A stretch of 64,000 bases of DNA from Camarhynchus parvulus (taxonomy: Eukaryota > Chordata > Aves > Passeriformes > Thraupidae), in assembly GCF_901933205.1 (NCBI RefSeq), contig NC_044571.1:74711689-74775688 (forward strand). The letters are read 5' to 3'. Below the pieces are notes generated by a model. That model was not told where the DNA came from. It saw only the letters and a program-made list of their open reading frames with translations, and did not search any database. Numbering within the stretch: the first letter of the stretch is position 1; the number at the start of each line of letters is the position of its first letter. Position numbers and translations under genes: made by a program. This document shows, piece by piece, positions 12,926 to 25,900 of the stretch.

Positions 12926-14560
12926 CAGTGTGACAGTGCTGAAGACTCTGTTGATTCATGCTAGCTAAAGAGCAACATTTCTAGTGCAAAGATATCAAAA
13001 CCTTATATATTTTGTGAAGTGAGCCTGAAACCACACAGAGCTTTCTTTCATAGTAAAGCTTCTTTGAATTAATTTCCATCACTTAGCTACACTTTTGAAT
13101 AGAGAATTTCCAGTTTGCTCCCTTTAAAACATCAAAATAATCTGAAGTTTTGTATTTTCATTAGTGTTTTGAGGAGCTCCTTCAGTGTCTCTGACATAAT
13201 TCCTTTCCATCCTTGTCACAGCCATGTGTCCCACACCTCTAACTGGAGGTCTCTGCTTGCAGACTGTGGCCACACAGAGGTGATGCAGGTTTAGAGTGGC
13301 TGTGGAAAGGATGGTTCTAGCCCAGAAGGTAATGAGCATCAAGGGCTGGCATCCTCCCAAAGCATATCTCCTATGTGAAGAGAAATATTATAATCCACCT
13401 TGAAGCAACTTATCTACCTTTGGAGTCCTCTTTGTCACTCTACTGGCTCCATCAAGCATCCGTCATCACATTCACTCCAAAATCAGATCTTTGTGTCATT
13501 ATAATCCAACAAAGGTTGTGCAGACTCATAGTAGAGAAATATATGCTTATTTTTTAAAACTTTTTTTTGAACTAGCTATGGCTAGAGGGCAAAAGTAGCA
13601 GCCCTAATTAGGCTACTAATAGCTCTAGGCCTCAGGTATTGTCAATGGAGATGAATACATTTTTTTCTGGATAATTAATACAGCATTTGGTGGAACAAAT
13701 TAGCACTGAAAATAAGTAAAAATGAAATTTATAAATAACTCACAAAATAGGGTATCACTTCTAGCTGCAAAATTTTGTCTTTCCATTAGAAATACTGTAT
13801 AAGTGCTGTCATAATTAAATTTCACAGGATTAATCTCGTGTAATATATTAAAAACAAAACACACACAGAATTAGTGAAGAAACCTATTTCACTATGTCAC
13901 TATGGTCAATTCTGTCCCAAATTGACACCGTTTAGGGAGAGAGGCCTGGATTACTGTTATCTGTGGACCATATATATATATATTTATTTTTTTTTTCCCA
14001 CTAATGTGCAATACAACTTGCCATACTTTGGAGAAATCAGTTTCTTTGCAAATGCTTTGTGGGTGAGGTGGCGCTTGGTTTCAAACCAAGACAGCATCTT
14101 CTTCAGGCAGGACATTGTTCAGACTAAAACTTCTTTATTTGAAAAAGTACAGAAGCCAGGCCACTTTTTAATTGATAATCATAAAGGAAATCTATTGACT
14201 TATTGTTGTTTTAAAAACTATTTTGCATATGTGTTTCCCTCCCCCTCTTTTTTTTTTTCAATTTAAACAAATTTCTCTAGTCTTTTCATTTTAAGTGAGT
14301 GTTTTCTGCTTGATTTCCTTCAGAACCACTTAGTACAACTTCTATTTCCACAGACTTATAATTCCACAGGGAGGAGTAAAACAAATGCCATCTAAGCTAT
14401 AAACTATAAGCCAAAAGATCTTTCCATCCAATACTAAAGGAGTCCTGTGATAACATAGAAGTCACGTGTATTTGTTCAAATAATTAGGGTCACAAAATTG
14501 GGATAAGGGGGATTAGTATTTGTTACATTAATATACATATACATATATATGTATATATAG
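12926..14560. other. Unassigned AT-rich DNA
   Basis: No gene is supported. A short TA run followed by poly-T lies at 13,970-13,997. The open frame 13,874-14,266 (130 codons) passes through these low-complexity runs and looks like chance. Confidence 0.5.
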
Positions 14561-14647
14561 TAGTATATGTACATATATATTAGTATATATACACATATAT
14601 ATTAGTATATATACACATATATATTAGTATATATACACCTATATATG
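14561..14647. repeat. AT-rich 22-bp minisatellite, about 4 copies, inside a TA-rich tract
   Basis: The unit TAGTATATATACACATATAT(AT) repeats at 14581 and 14603 identically, with a shortened 20-bp copy at 14561 and a variant at 14625. The wider region 14,520-14,682 is almost entirely TA-rich and contains several self-complementary stretches, so it could extrude hairpins or act as a DNA-unwinding element. No function is evident. Confidence 0.85.
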
Positions 14648-14682
14648 TTATACATATTTATATGTATATATTTATATATACA

Positions 14683-15609
14683 GAGAGAAAAATCAAAGCT
14701 TTCATGAGATGCTATTGTGTTTCACCACAGAGAAGTATATAGATAAACACATTTTGAAATTTCTCTCAGCATTAATCAGCATACGATCATGGTTCAAATA
14801 GATTAGACTTTCAGATGCTGAGTAGGCCTCTGAAATAGACTGTCAGCCAATAATAAGAACTATGGAAATAGAAATTTGGCATAGAGAGCAATGAGGTCAT
14901 CTGCTGGGCTTGTTCCCCCTTAGGATACTCTAGTTGTGTGTGATACTTCCCTAACTACTTCTCAAAATTCTTTACACAACTATAGGGATTCATACTGCAC
15001 TCTAACTGTAGATTACAACTAGGTCTCTGTTTCTGACCTTCTACACCTCTTAAATGTTTTGCAAGGAGTGGTGTGAAGGGAGTAGAAAATATTGATTTAT
15101 GAGGTATGGTAAACTAGCAAGCTAATATTGAGTTGCCTTCTCTCTTCCTTGAAGGCTCAAGGCTGCATTCTCAGAGGATTTATTGTGACTGACTTCAGAA
15201 AAACAGAGGTTGCTCCAGTCACTGATGGTAAACTAGTAGCTACATGTACGTATTTTACATCCATGGCTCCTTGTCACAGTAGAAAAAACAGATATTTTTT
15301 GTTCTAAGGATGAAGGAATGAAACTGAACTGTGCTTCCTGTTGGAACCTGCTGTGAAAGGGGAGGAAAAAAAGTGGGAAGAAACAGCAAAAGTATCTGAA
15401 TAGGTTATTATCATTGCCAGCTGTCCATTTGCCTATGCCTACAACTGGCACTGCTTTCTAGGCAATTTAGGACATCATATTTCAGCCTGTTTGTCCCTTA
15501 CACATCTCTGGTATTGCATCTTTAGGATTGGGATATTAAGGAATAATCCTGCCTGCCTTGTGAAAGAGTCTGTGGAACCTGCCTGTGAAGAGAAGCAGAG
15601 GAATTCTGA
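14683..15609. other. Unassigned DNA
   Basis: No supported gene or repeat. A minus-strand open frame at 15,233-15,451 (72 codons) has no recognisable feature. Confidence 0.5.
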
Positions 15610-16330
15610 GACTGATGGTATCACTTGGTAATCGACTGACAATAAAATGGTCAATGAAATACAAAATACTGCTCAATGGGAAAAGTAATCATATCTGTGC
15701 AGATACAAATAAGATTGCAAAATTTGTTATGATTGAAGGACTCACAAAATTGCTATGATGGTTCTTTGAAGAGAGTTTAATGCCCAGTAAGCTCAGAAAG
15801 GCAAAATGTGATACTAGAAGTTGTTAGGGAAGGAAGGTAGAATGAAACAGCAAACAACATTAAGGCAGCATATAAATCACTATGACATTCATATTTTTTA
15901 GTAATACAGTGCATTCTAATAGTCTCATCTGAAAAGTGTTAGGCAGAAATAGAAAAGCAGGAACAAATGTGACAAGGATGAGCAACAGTGCAGAACAGCT
16001 CTGTTTTTAAGGGAGATTAAACAGAATAAGACTTCCAATTTGGAAAAGCTGTGATATGGTAAAAGTTTATAAAATCAGGAATGATGATCATTCATTAACC
16101 CTCAAAGAGAGCAAAAAGTTGTCAAGTGATATTTTTCAAGCAGCAGGTTTAAAACAAGTGAAGAACTTTTAAAATATGATTACAATTAAAATGTGGAACT
16201 CATTGCCACAGGATATTAGGAAGAACAGAGGTAGAAATGGATTCAGACAAATTTACAGGAAGACTAAAAAAATCCCTCAGGGGCTGTTAAATATAAATAT
16301 CTGAAGTCATGCTTGATTTAAGAAATCCTT
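15610..16330 (+). mobile_element. Ancient CR1/L3-like LINE relic, long ORF2 C-terminal segment
   Basis: The longest ancient relic here. Landmarks in consensus order are 'CTCAGAAAGGCAAAATGTGA' (15792), 'AGCATATAAATCACTATGAC' (15868), 'AAAAGTTTATAAAATCAGGA' (16062), 'CAAGCAGCAGGTTTAAAACA' (16138) and 'GTGGAACTCATTGCCACAGG' (16193). The last is the almost invariant CR1/L3 'CTGTGGAACTCATTGCCA' box. The RT frame is destroyed by substitutions and indels. Confidence 0.8.
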
Positions 16331-19300
16331 AAACCAGTAATTATCAGATACTTATAGCACTTGTATTTGTCTTATTTTTATATAACTTCCTTAAGCATCC
16401 GGCGTCCACTGCTGCTCTCTCTCAGAGCACTGTTTCAGGTCTTGGACTGCAGTCCTTTTAGGTGCTCTTCTGTCATTGTCTGCTGAAAGAAATGCCAGTG
16501 ATCAGAAGGAAGGAAGGCCACCAGGTAGTGTAGAGCCTGTTTTGGGCAGTCAGCTGATAATGACAAATTCCTCTGTTTTTCTAAATGTCGCCTGCAGAGC
16601 TTATGAAGGTAACTGAAGCTTTTAAGAACTTCTGAAACTAACATTTCTGTGCTTAGAAATGATCTGCATGCTTGTGAGGCAGAGAGAATGACTGTGTGCA
16701 TCAGCAGTGTGATATCCTCTCCTACACGTGTCTTATCAATGCGATTCCATTGCAACCTCCATCCCACAGGTATACTCAGGGAACTGTTCATACATCCAAT
16801 TTGATCCTTGCTTTTGGCAAACATTATTCTAAAATACACCAGCAGCACAGAGTGATTTCTTGTGAGGCACCAGTGACCAGATGGAAATTAAAATTTGTCA
16901 TTCAACTGAAATTTTGGCTGTATTGGTCTGAAAATAGTTCAGGAAAATACTCTTCTGAGTGTAAGCCATGAAATAGAGAAAAGTATCAAGATTTATCATA
17001 CATTTCCAAATATCTCTAAATCATTAATTTTTTGTTCTATTTTAAATTCTGCCACATTTTTGTGGCTTTTTAATTTACCCATTACAGTGACAAGCTTTGA
17101 CTAACCAGACAAAAATTTTTCTGAAATTTTTTTTCCTTAATGATTTTCTAATTTTTCTGAATGGGAACTTGCAATGCTGCATTTCTGCCAAGATTTGTCA
17201 TTGATGTGTGAGCCCAGAGATGAGATTGACTATGAAATTGTATCCTTCACAAATACTAGTAGTTTCTCCTTGATCTTTAAAGAACTAGAAAAGTACTGAG
17301 GAACTGCTCCCATAAATCCAGTATACTCTGGTCCTTCTGTAGATCAAGACATGGCTGTAAAAGAACATAAGATTGTAGCTTGCAGACCAAAGTTAGATTT
17401 TCCATGTAGCACTATCTGACCATTACCCTTCTTGTCTGCTCATTATAATTTAATTAAAGCACATTCCTGGTCTAAAGCTTCAAAATGTTTCTCCTCTGTG
17501 CTTTCTTTCTTTGGTTTGGTTTTTACAGTTAGTCAATAATAGCAATGCCCTTAACTACAGGTAGCGTCCATCCAGTCAAAGCACAACAAGAAACAATTTG
17601 TTCTTCTTTCAAAATTATACTTTTTTACCAAAAAAATCTAATTTCTAGTTAATATTACTTTAGGAAAGAAGACTTCACTGAAATGTAATTTCAGGTTTTG
17701 AAGTGGGCATTATCGGAAAATAAGCAACTTCTCTACTTCCTTTTTTGTTATCCCTTGGGAAATTTAAATTTAGAAAAAAGAAAAGAAGATATAACCTCTT
17801 ACCTTTAAAAGTAATTTGTTTCATGTTGGTAAGCAGCACTTTTGCTATTACATGTTTATTCACTTCAAAGCATGACCATGCTACTTCATCTCCAAAGAAC
17901 AATTTTAGCACTCTACAGTTTTAACACAGTTAAGCTGGAAGGCAGTCAAGGCATGTGAGGAAGTAATTTGTTGTACATTTAATGGTGTGAAGTATCCACC
18001 GGGGAAAACTTAAAAGATTTTTCTGTTTCCTCACAAAAGTGTCCATGAGTGAAATTCCAATTTCCTGAGTAGTTCTCTGATTAGCTTTACACAACTCTTT
18101 CCTGTGTCAGACTGTTGGCAAGAAAACAAAGATCAGGCTTTTGTTGATATTCATGAACATTACACCTTTATCATCATCCCATTGGTGGCATCTCCCGGAT
18201 TTACTATGAAGGAAGCTTCACAACTGCTCAGCTTATCTTCAGGAACCAGTCCTGTGGTGCTCTGTAACTGCACGAGGCTGGAGCTAATCTGCTGCTTAAC
18301 TCTGTTCCTGTGGGGATGCCGAGCACTGCAGCAGCTTAGTGCCAGCGCTGTGGAGCTCAGGCACTCCCTGGGCCACGAGCTGCTGTGCATCTAAACCATC
18401 ACTTACCCACTGGTTCCTCAAAACTCCCCTTGGACCTCCATCACACAGGAGTCTGCATTAGCGGACTCTTCTGTGGCCCACAGTTAAAATGAAGAATGTC
18501 TTTCCTGCAATGCCCATCTAGTTCTTCCTTAGAAAATAAATGCAAAGCTCAACAAAGACCTGTTTAGAGGAAGCTTTTAAGGGATGCTATGCTAGAGCTG
18601 TACTACACAATTCTCAACACACTGAGGAGTTCAATTAATAACACAATGCTCCTTCAAGCAATAAAACCTCTTTATTTTTTGAGAGAATTCCTGGAACTGA
18701 GGGAGCAGATTGATTTACTTGTAACCTGCACTGAATCGGGTATTGCATACTAGAGCTGACCTTCTGTTGTGAATCTGGTTTAGTATTTTCTTTCCATTAA
18801 ATAGAGAAAAGCTTCCAAAGAACCCCTTGAGACATCCTTTATGAGACTTTTGTGAGTTGCTACTTGCCTTCATATACCAATATCTCTCTGTGTCACGAAG
18901 TCAATCTCATCCTTAGTTTTCCTTAAATACTTTCTTTCATAAATACAATGTTCGTCACAAAAAAAAAAAGGGTGTTTTGATTATTACTAAATTAAAACTC
19001 CTTGGATAAGTGGCTTTTCATGAAACTTATATTTTATTTCTGTGAGTGGTGTTTAACCATAAAAAACCCGTCATTCGCACCCTTCTGCTTATAAACAGCA
19101 TTTATATCACTACCATGGACATCCTGTTTAAGAAAACAAATATGTGGGATTTTTTTCCTGTTTGGGCAGTAGGAATAGATGCATGGATTTGCATACTCAC
19201 AAGGCTTTTGTGTGTTGCAATGAGAAAGAAATTATTCTTGTATCAACCTGAACAATATATTCTTAAATAAAATTCCACACATTCAGTCTTAATGCTAAGG

Positions 19301-22300
19301 TGTTAGGGCTTAGCTAACAGATTACTGAGTGCTCTTAGAGATTTCTCCTATAGATGTAAGCAGAAGTTATTTCAGCATTTAGAAAGAGCAGTAAGTACTA
19401 AAGTGGGAGAGAGTTGGGTTTGCTATGGCTATTACTTTAACACATTTTCTGATTAATTCATTAATGCGTCATTCTTCAAGAATGAAATGACACTTCACTG
19501 CAGTAGTCTGAGAAAATCCTGATAATACTTTAATCTACAGTATTTTCAGCAAACTGCTCAAGGTTTTCAGCAAAAATGTTTACCCGATGGAGTTATCTTT
19601 AAAAAAATTGCACTAAGTCTGCCTCACTGCATGTCATGCAGTACAAAATTCAATATTTTGGTAAATAACTTGGCAGCAAGATAAAAAAGTATGATCTTCC
19701 ACACCAGGTCAGTTCAAATCCAGTCTGCTGTGTGAAACCATCCCACACAGGAAGGGAAAGTTTATATGAAGAAGGCAGGCTCAGTGACAGTTTCTCCAGC
19801 TTGTAGTAGTCAAGACCTTTGCCAGTTTTGGAACCAAGAAAGCTATTTTTTTATATTATCTTTTAAAGAGAATCAAAATTGTAAGAGAGACAAAGACAGT
19901 AGAAGCATACATTTGTTCTTTAAGATGTTGAGTCCTGAGGTGTTGTGGTTTGCCCCGAAACACAGAGGTGTTCCACTTGCCAGGGGAATTTTAATTGTTT
20001 TTTGTCAAAGACTCTTTAGTTTGCACTTATCAGATGAGCACAGAGAATTGTGCTTCTATCAACCTAAAAAAAATGCCATGCCACAAAAAAGCAGTTGAGA
20101 ATAATTTTTATCCTCCCCCATCCTACCTGTCTACCTCTGTCTGAGATCATTATCTGGTGTACTGCAGCGCTGGTGCACTATCACTCTGGAGATTCTCAAG
20201 GAAGAGCGAAATCCCTCAGGAGAGAGATAATGGTCACCATAACTGCAATGTTTATGGCTGTTTCTCAGATTCAGTAGCATCAGACGGCTGTGTGTGAGGT
20301 AAGTGATGCAGTCCAGTGTCACTGGGGAGCCATATGACATTGCAATGACTTCTGAAAAGTCCCCTAGGCTGGCTGTTAGTTCCCTAACAAAATAATGCTA
20401 CTACTCAACAGCACCTAAGGGTCTCCTTTTCTATTGAAATGCTGAAAGAGAAAACAAAGGAAGTGAAGGACCTGCATTTTGTAGTTTATAGTATTTGTTT
20501 AGTTCTGACACAAGATAGCTGTACTGAGGGGAAAGAATAAAGAAGCCAGTGATACTGTGAAAATCAGAGAGGCAAAAAGGTAGATTGTGGCAAGCACTGA
20601 GCCAGAGGCTGTAATCAATTAGCTGATTGCTGAACTTCAGTCCCCTACATTACATCTGCCAGCAGCAGTGAAAGATGTACAGCTGAAAATTCCTCCTCAC
20701 AAAACCACAAAGCCAGTGGAACTCTAGTCATAAATACTTTAAAAGGAAAGGGTCTGCTCTAGTATAGATTTCATCACCTTGATAATCAGCAGCCTTTCAG
20801 TAGTATCTATTTATAAATAGAAGATCCTTGGAATAGAGAGATGTGAATGCAGATGTCTGACATAATAAAGCTCAAACTAATCTCCAGTATTTTATTAAGA
20901 AATCATTAGACTGAACTGCTTCAGGTGAAATCTTTCTCCATTGAAGTTAGCAGCAAAATTCCCTCTGACTTCTGACAGCAAGAAATAAAACCTTTTCAAG
21001 ACAGTTATTAAGCTGCAGAACAGCTAAAAGGTAAGGAATTAATTTTTCTTAAATGGAAATCTATATCTATCTCACAAACATAACTAGAGAAGATATTCTA
21101 TTGATTTTTACCTAATTTGTTATATTTACTGATGTAAAGAGTCTTTGAGAGTCCTTTTTCATTTTCTGGCAATAACTACCTATGATTTTTTAAATTGTAC
21201 TTTAGAAAAGGTGATTTTAAAAACAAAAAGATAATCTTCTCACAAACAACCAGGTAAGTAACTCAACTTTCACTGCAGCAAACTGAAAAATCCTACCTAG
21301 AATGTTGCAATGAGCAGTGCTTGGGAAGAGTCTCTTGGCAAGTGTTTCTGACTCAGAGTTTAGAGAGATATGTCTATTTTCAATGCTCTCAGCGACTCAT
21401 CCCAGTGCTGGCTGGGCCTAGTCTGATTGCTGGGGATGTAGTCTGTTTTATCAATTCTTTCTGTCTTTTTGCTACACTTAGATGACTCTTTAAAGTAATT
21501 TTAGAAAACACTTTAAAAAGAACATTGTCAAAAGAGACAGGCAAACAACAGACTATCATAATAAATATTCAAGCAATTTGTGATCAAATGGCAAAATTAT
21601 ACTAATGTCAGGATTTGAGGATAGTAAGGCATTTAGCTTTGTGTAGTTCCTTTGGGAAAAGATATGAACTGGCCGCAAAGTCCTTTCAATGACCTAGTGA
21701 CAGTCACAAATGTAGATGCCAAACAGCTCAAGTGAAAAAGAGACTTCTTTCCTTGCTGTATGGACTAGGGAAGAATTTGTCAAGAACATAAAGGTAAAAG
21801 GCAAGAATGAGTGAGAAAGCCACACAATAATTGTTCATAAGACATATGAAAGGCAAAGAAATGAACAAAATAAAGATGTCAGATTTCAGGGAGGTAGGCT
21901 TCAGTTAACAAGAACTGTCCTGTAAAAAATTAAAGCATTCAAGAAATCTAGGAATTTTTTAAGGGAACAATATTAAGGGTATAAATCCAAACTAACCCAG
22001 AACAGATAGTATAAGATTTGCTAAATTTTGACCTTTTCAGGCAGCCTCTGAAAAGGTGAAGCTGGGTCACTTCCTTAGGGTAGGGAAGCATTGCATAAAT
22101 GGGATGCCAGAGAATCGAAAATTATGAAGGCATGCGATAGGTTCCAGTCCCAAAGGTCATGATGATGATGATAAAAATCATTCTTTCATCACATAAAAAA
22201 AAGGACAAAACCACATTAAATAGCAGTTAAAAAAATAAAAAAGAAAAGAAAATCACTCTAGAGATGATCGACATGTTTTTAAATACTTTTTCTGAATCAC

Positions 22301-22554
22301 TCTTATTTATAAGGGTGAAAGATATTTCAATATTACAGCAATAAGTAACAATGGAGAAAATTGAAGACCAAGGCTCTAAGTGGGAAGGAACAGGTTAAAT
22401 ACCTATTACTGAGTTCGATGTTTTCAATTAGCTGTAATGCTGTGATACTTGAAGAATAAGCTGATGAAATATCAAAGATGATAGAAGTAGCTCTAAAAAG
22501 TCTAAGACAATAGGTAATGATCAAGAATGAATGCAGTAGTGATCTTTGAAAGGA
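16331..22554. other. Unassigned DNA containing one long unexplained open frame
   Basis: No gene is confirmed. The 16.4-16.9 kb segment has a long minus-strand open frame (listed separately). A GC-richer patch at about 18,230-18,480 has paired plus and minus open frames of 76-96 codons with no recognisable product. A stretch at about 20,930-20,985 ('CTCCATTGAAGTTAGCAGCA') resembles an amniote-wide dispersed repeat centred on 'CCATTGAAGTCAATGG'. The rest is AT-rich and shows nothing I can name. Confidence 0.5.
16435..16890 (-). other. Unexplained minus-strand open frame (about 150 codons), possible exon or chance
   Basis: A stop-free minus-strand frame runs from an upstream TAA near 16,890 to a TGA near 16,435. 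It has no early ATG, and the first in-frame initiator-like codon is GTG at 16,848. The encoded peptide is fairly balanced in composition (for example KSFSYLHKLCRRHLEKQRNL and KQALHYLVAFLPSDHWHFF), with no low-complexity run and no transmembrane segment or motif I recognise. I saw no convincing splice donor or acceptor at its edges on the minus strand. It could be an exon, a relic of a retrocopy, or chance; I assign no function. Confidence 0.2.
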
Positions 22555-22935
22555 ATGTGAAACAATTTTAGGAAATTAGATATACTTTAGCTTCTGGAAG
22601 AATGCTAGAACAAATAAACTATCTGTAAGCATCTAAAAAAATCCCAAGGAAATTAGTCACTGTCAATATGGATTTGTCAAAACAAAATCAGAATAATCTA
22701 ATTTCCTTCTGTGAGAAAGTAACTGTGGAGGATAGAAAAAAAGCAGCAGATGTCACACATAGCTTTTAACACTGCCTTGTAATATTCTCACAATTAAGCC
22801 AAGTAAGTCTGTTCCAAACAAAACTATAGAAAGTGGGCACAGAAAGACTTGAATCACTTTCCTGATAAATCACTTGCCAATAGTTCACTGTCAAATTGGA
22901 ACGATTCTGTGGAGTAGTGAATGGTTTGGGCTCTT
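22555..22935 (+). mobile_element. Ancient CR1/L3-like LINE relic, reverse-transcriptase core
   Basis: Clear landmarks in order: 'GAACAAATAAACTATCTGTA' (22607), 'CACTGTCAATATGGATTTGT' (22658), 'AATCTAATTTCCTTCTGTGA' (22694), 'TAGCTTTTAACACTGCCTTG' (22761) and 'TAGTTCACTGTCAAATTGGA' (22881). These correspond to the RT palm approach: the 'QHGF' and 'DLxKAFDTV' boxes, then 'NGSLSNW'. The central catalytic box is not included or has decayed. This piece lies upstream, within ORF2, of the sequence types preserved at 9.5 and 15.6 kb. Confidence 0.8.
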
Positions 22936-25900
22936 TTATTTTCCTTCAAGACAGGGAAGAAGAAATTGACATACTAAACCTGCTGGAAGAATCATAGGGT
23001 ACAAGAAATTGGTTGACCTTCCCAGATCTGTGACATTTGTATTCCTATTCACATACTTATCTCTAGTTCAGAGCACTATTTCCTTGTATATATTAAGCAT
23101 AGAAATAAGTATACTCACACTTTGGCAGTATTAAATGCACGGGGTCACAAAACCATGTTGGGTTTCCTGTGAAATGTTTGTTACTTTTGTATTGATCATA
23201 ACTTTCATTAAAAAATTGGCTTATTTTAAAAGTTCTCTTTAAAAATTGTCATAGCCCCTTAAAAAAATTAAATAAGCTGTAATAATTTGAGCATTTTTGA
23301 AAAGTAACAAAATTATTAATATTTCAGTTTGTTTTGACAATGAACAGTTTTATACCCAAAAAGACTATGAATAGATTATTTTTCATCTTTTCTACCCCAT
23401 ACAATTTGGCTAGATATGTGAATAATATTGTTCATTTTCCTTCCTGAATGAAGAAGCAAAAAATTTCAGAATAAAGTGAGAGTCTTTGGAATAACGCTTC
23501 TCACTTTAATTAGTAGCATTCATAATTTGAAATGTTGTTTTTCATTTCCATCTTCATTATCTACTTATAAGTCACTGCTCCTATAAATATTTTTCAAATT
23601 GCATGGAGGAAGATAAAACATGCAAAGAATGCCAGGAAAAAAAAGAAAACTGCAATGTTGTTTTTTTTTTGAAAGGCATTTTCTCTTTTGGAAACCAATT
23701 AGCATATTATTTTTGTATTATTTTTCTGCTTTATAGCTTGCAATGTTTGCATTGCCCACCAATAGGTGGCACTAATAATTTCTTCATTATCTCAGTGGTT
23801 GTTCTGTTATCTTTCAACATTGATGGAGTTATACCCTAGTATATCTCCCATTTCCACAATCTTTGCTTGATTTTGATTTATACTTTATATTTAACAAAAA
23901 ATATTTTTAAATAAAAATACCGATGCTAGATATTCAAGTAAATATTAAATGTATGGGCACAGTACATATACATTAATAAACTCTAAACTGACTGAGTTTT
24001 TTGCCTGAGGGATCAAATATTAATGTGCCCAAAAAACCAAAGCTGCAAATTGCTGATGCACAGCATCTGAAGGGTACATTTAACATTGAAATAAAATGGA
24101 TAGAGTGTATAACTCCAATACAACATTCACATTTCTCACTTTCATTAATTTATTTCTTGGATAAAGATTTCAAATGTTGTTTTTAGAATAGTTGAAGTAA
24201 ATAGCATCATGCAATATGAATCTTATGATTATGATTTACCTGGCTACTTATGCCTATGACCAACGCTTGATTCCTGGGCACCTGCAATTATCTGTCCTTT
24301 ACCTGTGAGCTCTGATTTCTTTATTATCCTCTATTTCAGGTTTGGGGTGGCACCATCATAGTACAAGAAGTGAAAGAGTAGATCAAAGAAGAGCTGGTTG
24401 GCTGAGTTTCCCATGCAACTCCAAGAAGAGTCAAGCCTCTTTTAGCCCACCAGAGACAAAGGCATACATGCAAATTTTCAAAAGAGCATAAGCTGCAGTG
24501 AAAGCTGGATGCTACCAGCACTAGGTACTTCTCTTCCTCTCCATCTGAGTAAAACTCAGGTTATGACATGCTTTCAACATCCTGTCAAGATCTGCTAAGT
24601 TCCTGTGTGAGCCAGCCTTTGAAGAAGTGCTGCACAAGGTCTTTTATCTTGGCTTCTGCTGTGTTGCAGACCCCAAATATACCTGTTGTGCTCTACAGAC
24701 ACTGCAAAAACCATTGCCACTTCAAAGGAGATCTCGTTTCTGACAGCAAGGAGATGAGACCAGTTATTTCAGTAATACAACTTTCAGATCTCAGATTTCA
24801 TGATTTCTCAAAAAATTTAGTTGAGTCAATTTTTGTCTTTTACACTGTCCACTAAAAGTCTGCTTTTTGGAAGACTCTTGCCACACCAGCTGTCTTCTGC
24901 CATATCACTGCAGCACTGGCTGTGGAAGGCATGCTGGGATAGGAAAGGGTTGTCAATAGAGAGGAAACAGATATGCACATAGGAGAACTGAACTTATCAG
25001 TAGTATCTGGCAATTAAAGGTATCTTAGACACACCCAATGATTACAGGAAGGTGGATGTTTCTACCATATTTCCCTGTGTGATCAGCGTATGCTTTGAAA
25101 TTTCTGGTAGGAAAGAAAGGTGGCAGCAATAAAGTTAGCACACGAACACCATCTGTGAAAGCCAGAAAGCATCTATAGATCCTCTGCATGTTAGAGGCTT
25201 ATTGCATCATGCATGAGAAGGGATAGAAAAAACCCAGAAAGAGGAAGGAGAGAGGGAAATACAGAGTAATCCTTCTCCCACCCGACCCCCCTAAAAAATG
25301 TATGATAAAGCAGAGAAGTAAATATGAATTAAAAAATACTGTACAGACCATCTTAACACAGATATGTTACCGCCATACAAATCATATGCATTTTCCATGT
25401 TGTGTAAATCAAATGAATTATTGCTAATTAACACAAAGCTTCAGCCTGAGGCACTATCCATGCATATGTAAAAACTACATCTATCCTGGAGACACAATTT
25501 AAATAGAAAACCTCCTAGATTATTGGTAATAAGGTTGCACACCAAACAAGGAGGGAATATGCTGTGAGTCAGGAGACATTTGCTGGAAATCTGTAAAACA
25601 CATGTATTGCCTACAGAAATGAGCAACAAATAAACCCCTCCAGCTCATGCTCCTTGCTTGGTACCAATCTTTAAGTCAGTTCCCTGGAATCTTCTGTCTC
25701 TGCCCAATAAACATCACTTAACATTTCTATTTTCTTCCCACTGTGCTCTACTCTCAGTACACACCTGAATTTACATGGGAATACAAAGACAGGGTAATCT
25801 CAGGCCCTAAGGTGAAACATTGATAGTCCCAGCCTAAGTTTCCATCATTTTACCCAACTGCAATGCAACTGTCCAGCTCTCTTGGACATTTCTCTTCCCA

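Noticed and set aside
19681..19760. Stretch with 'GTCAGTTCAAATCC' resembling a tRNA T-arm
   Set aside because: No matching acceptor stem, D-arm or A box upstream.
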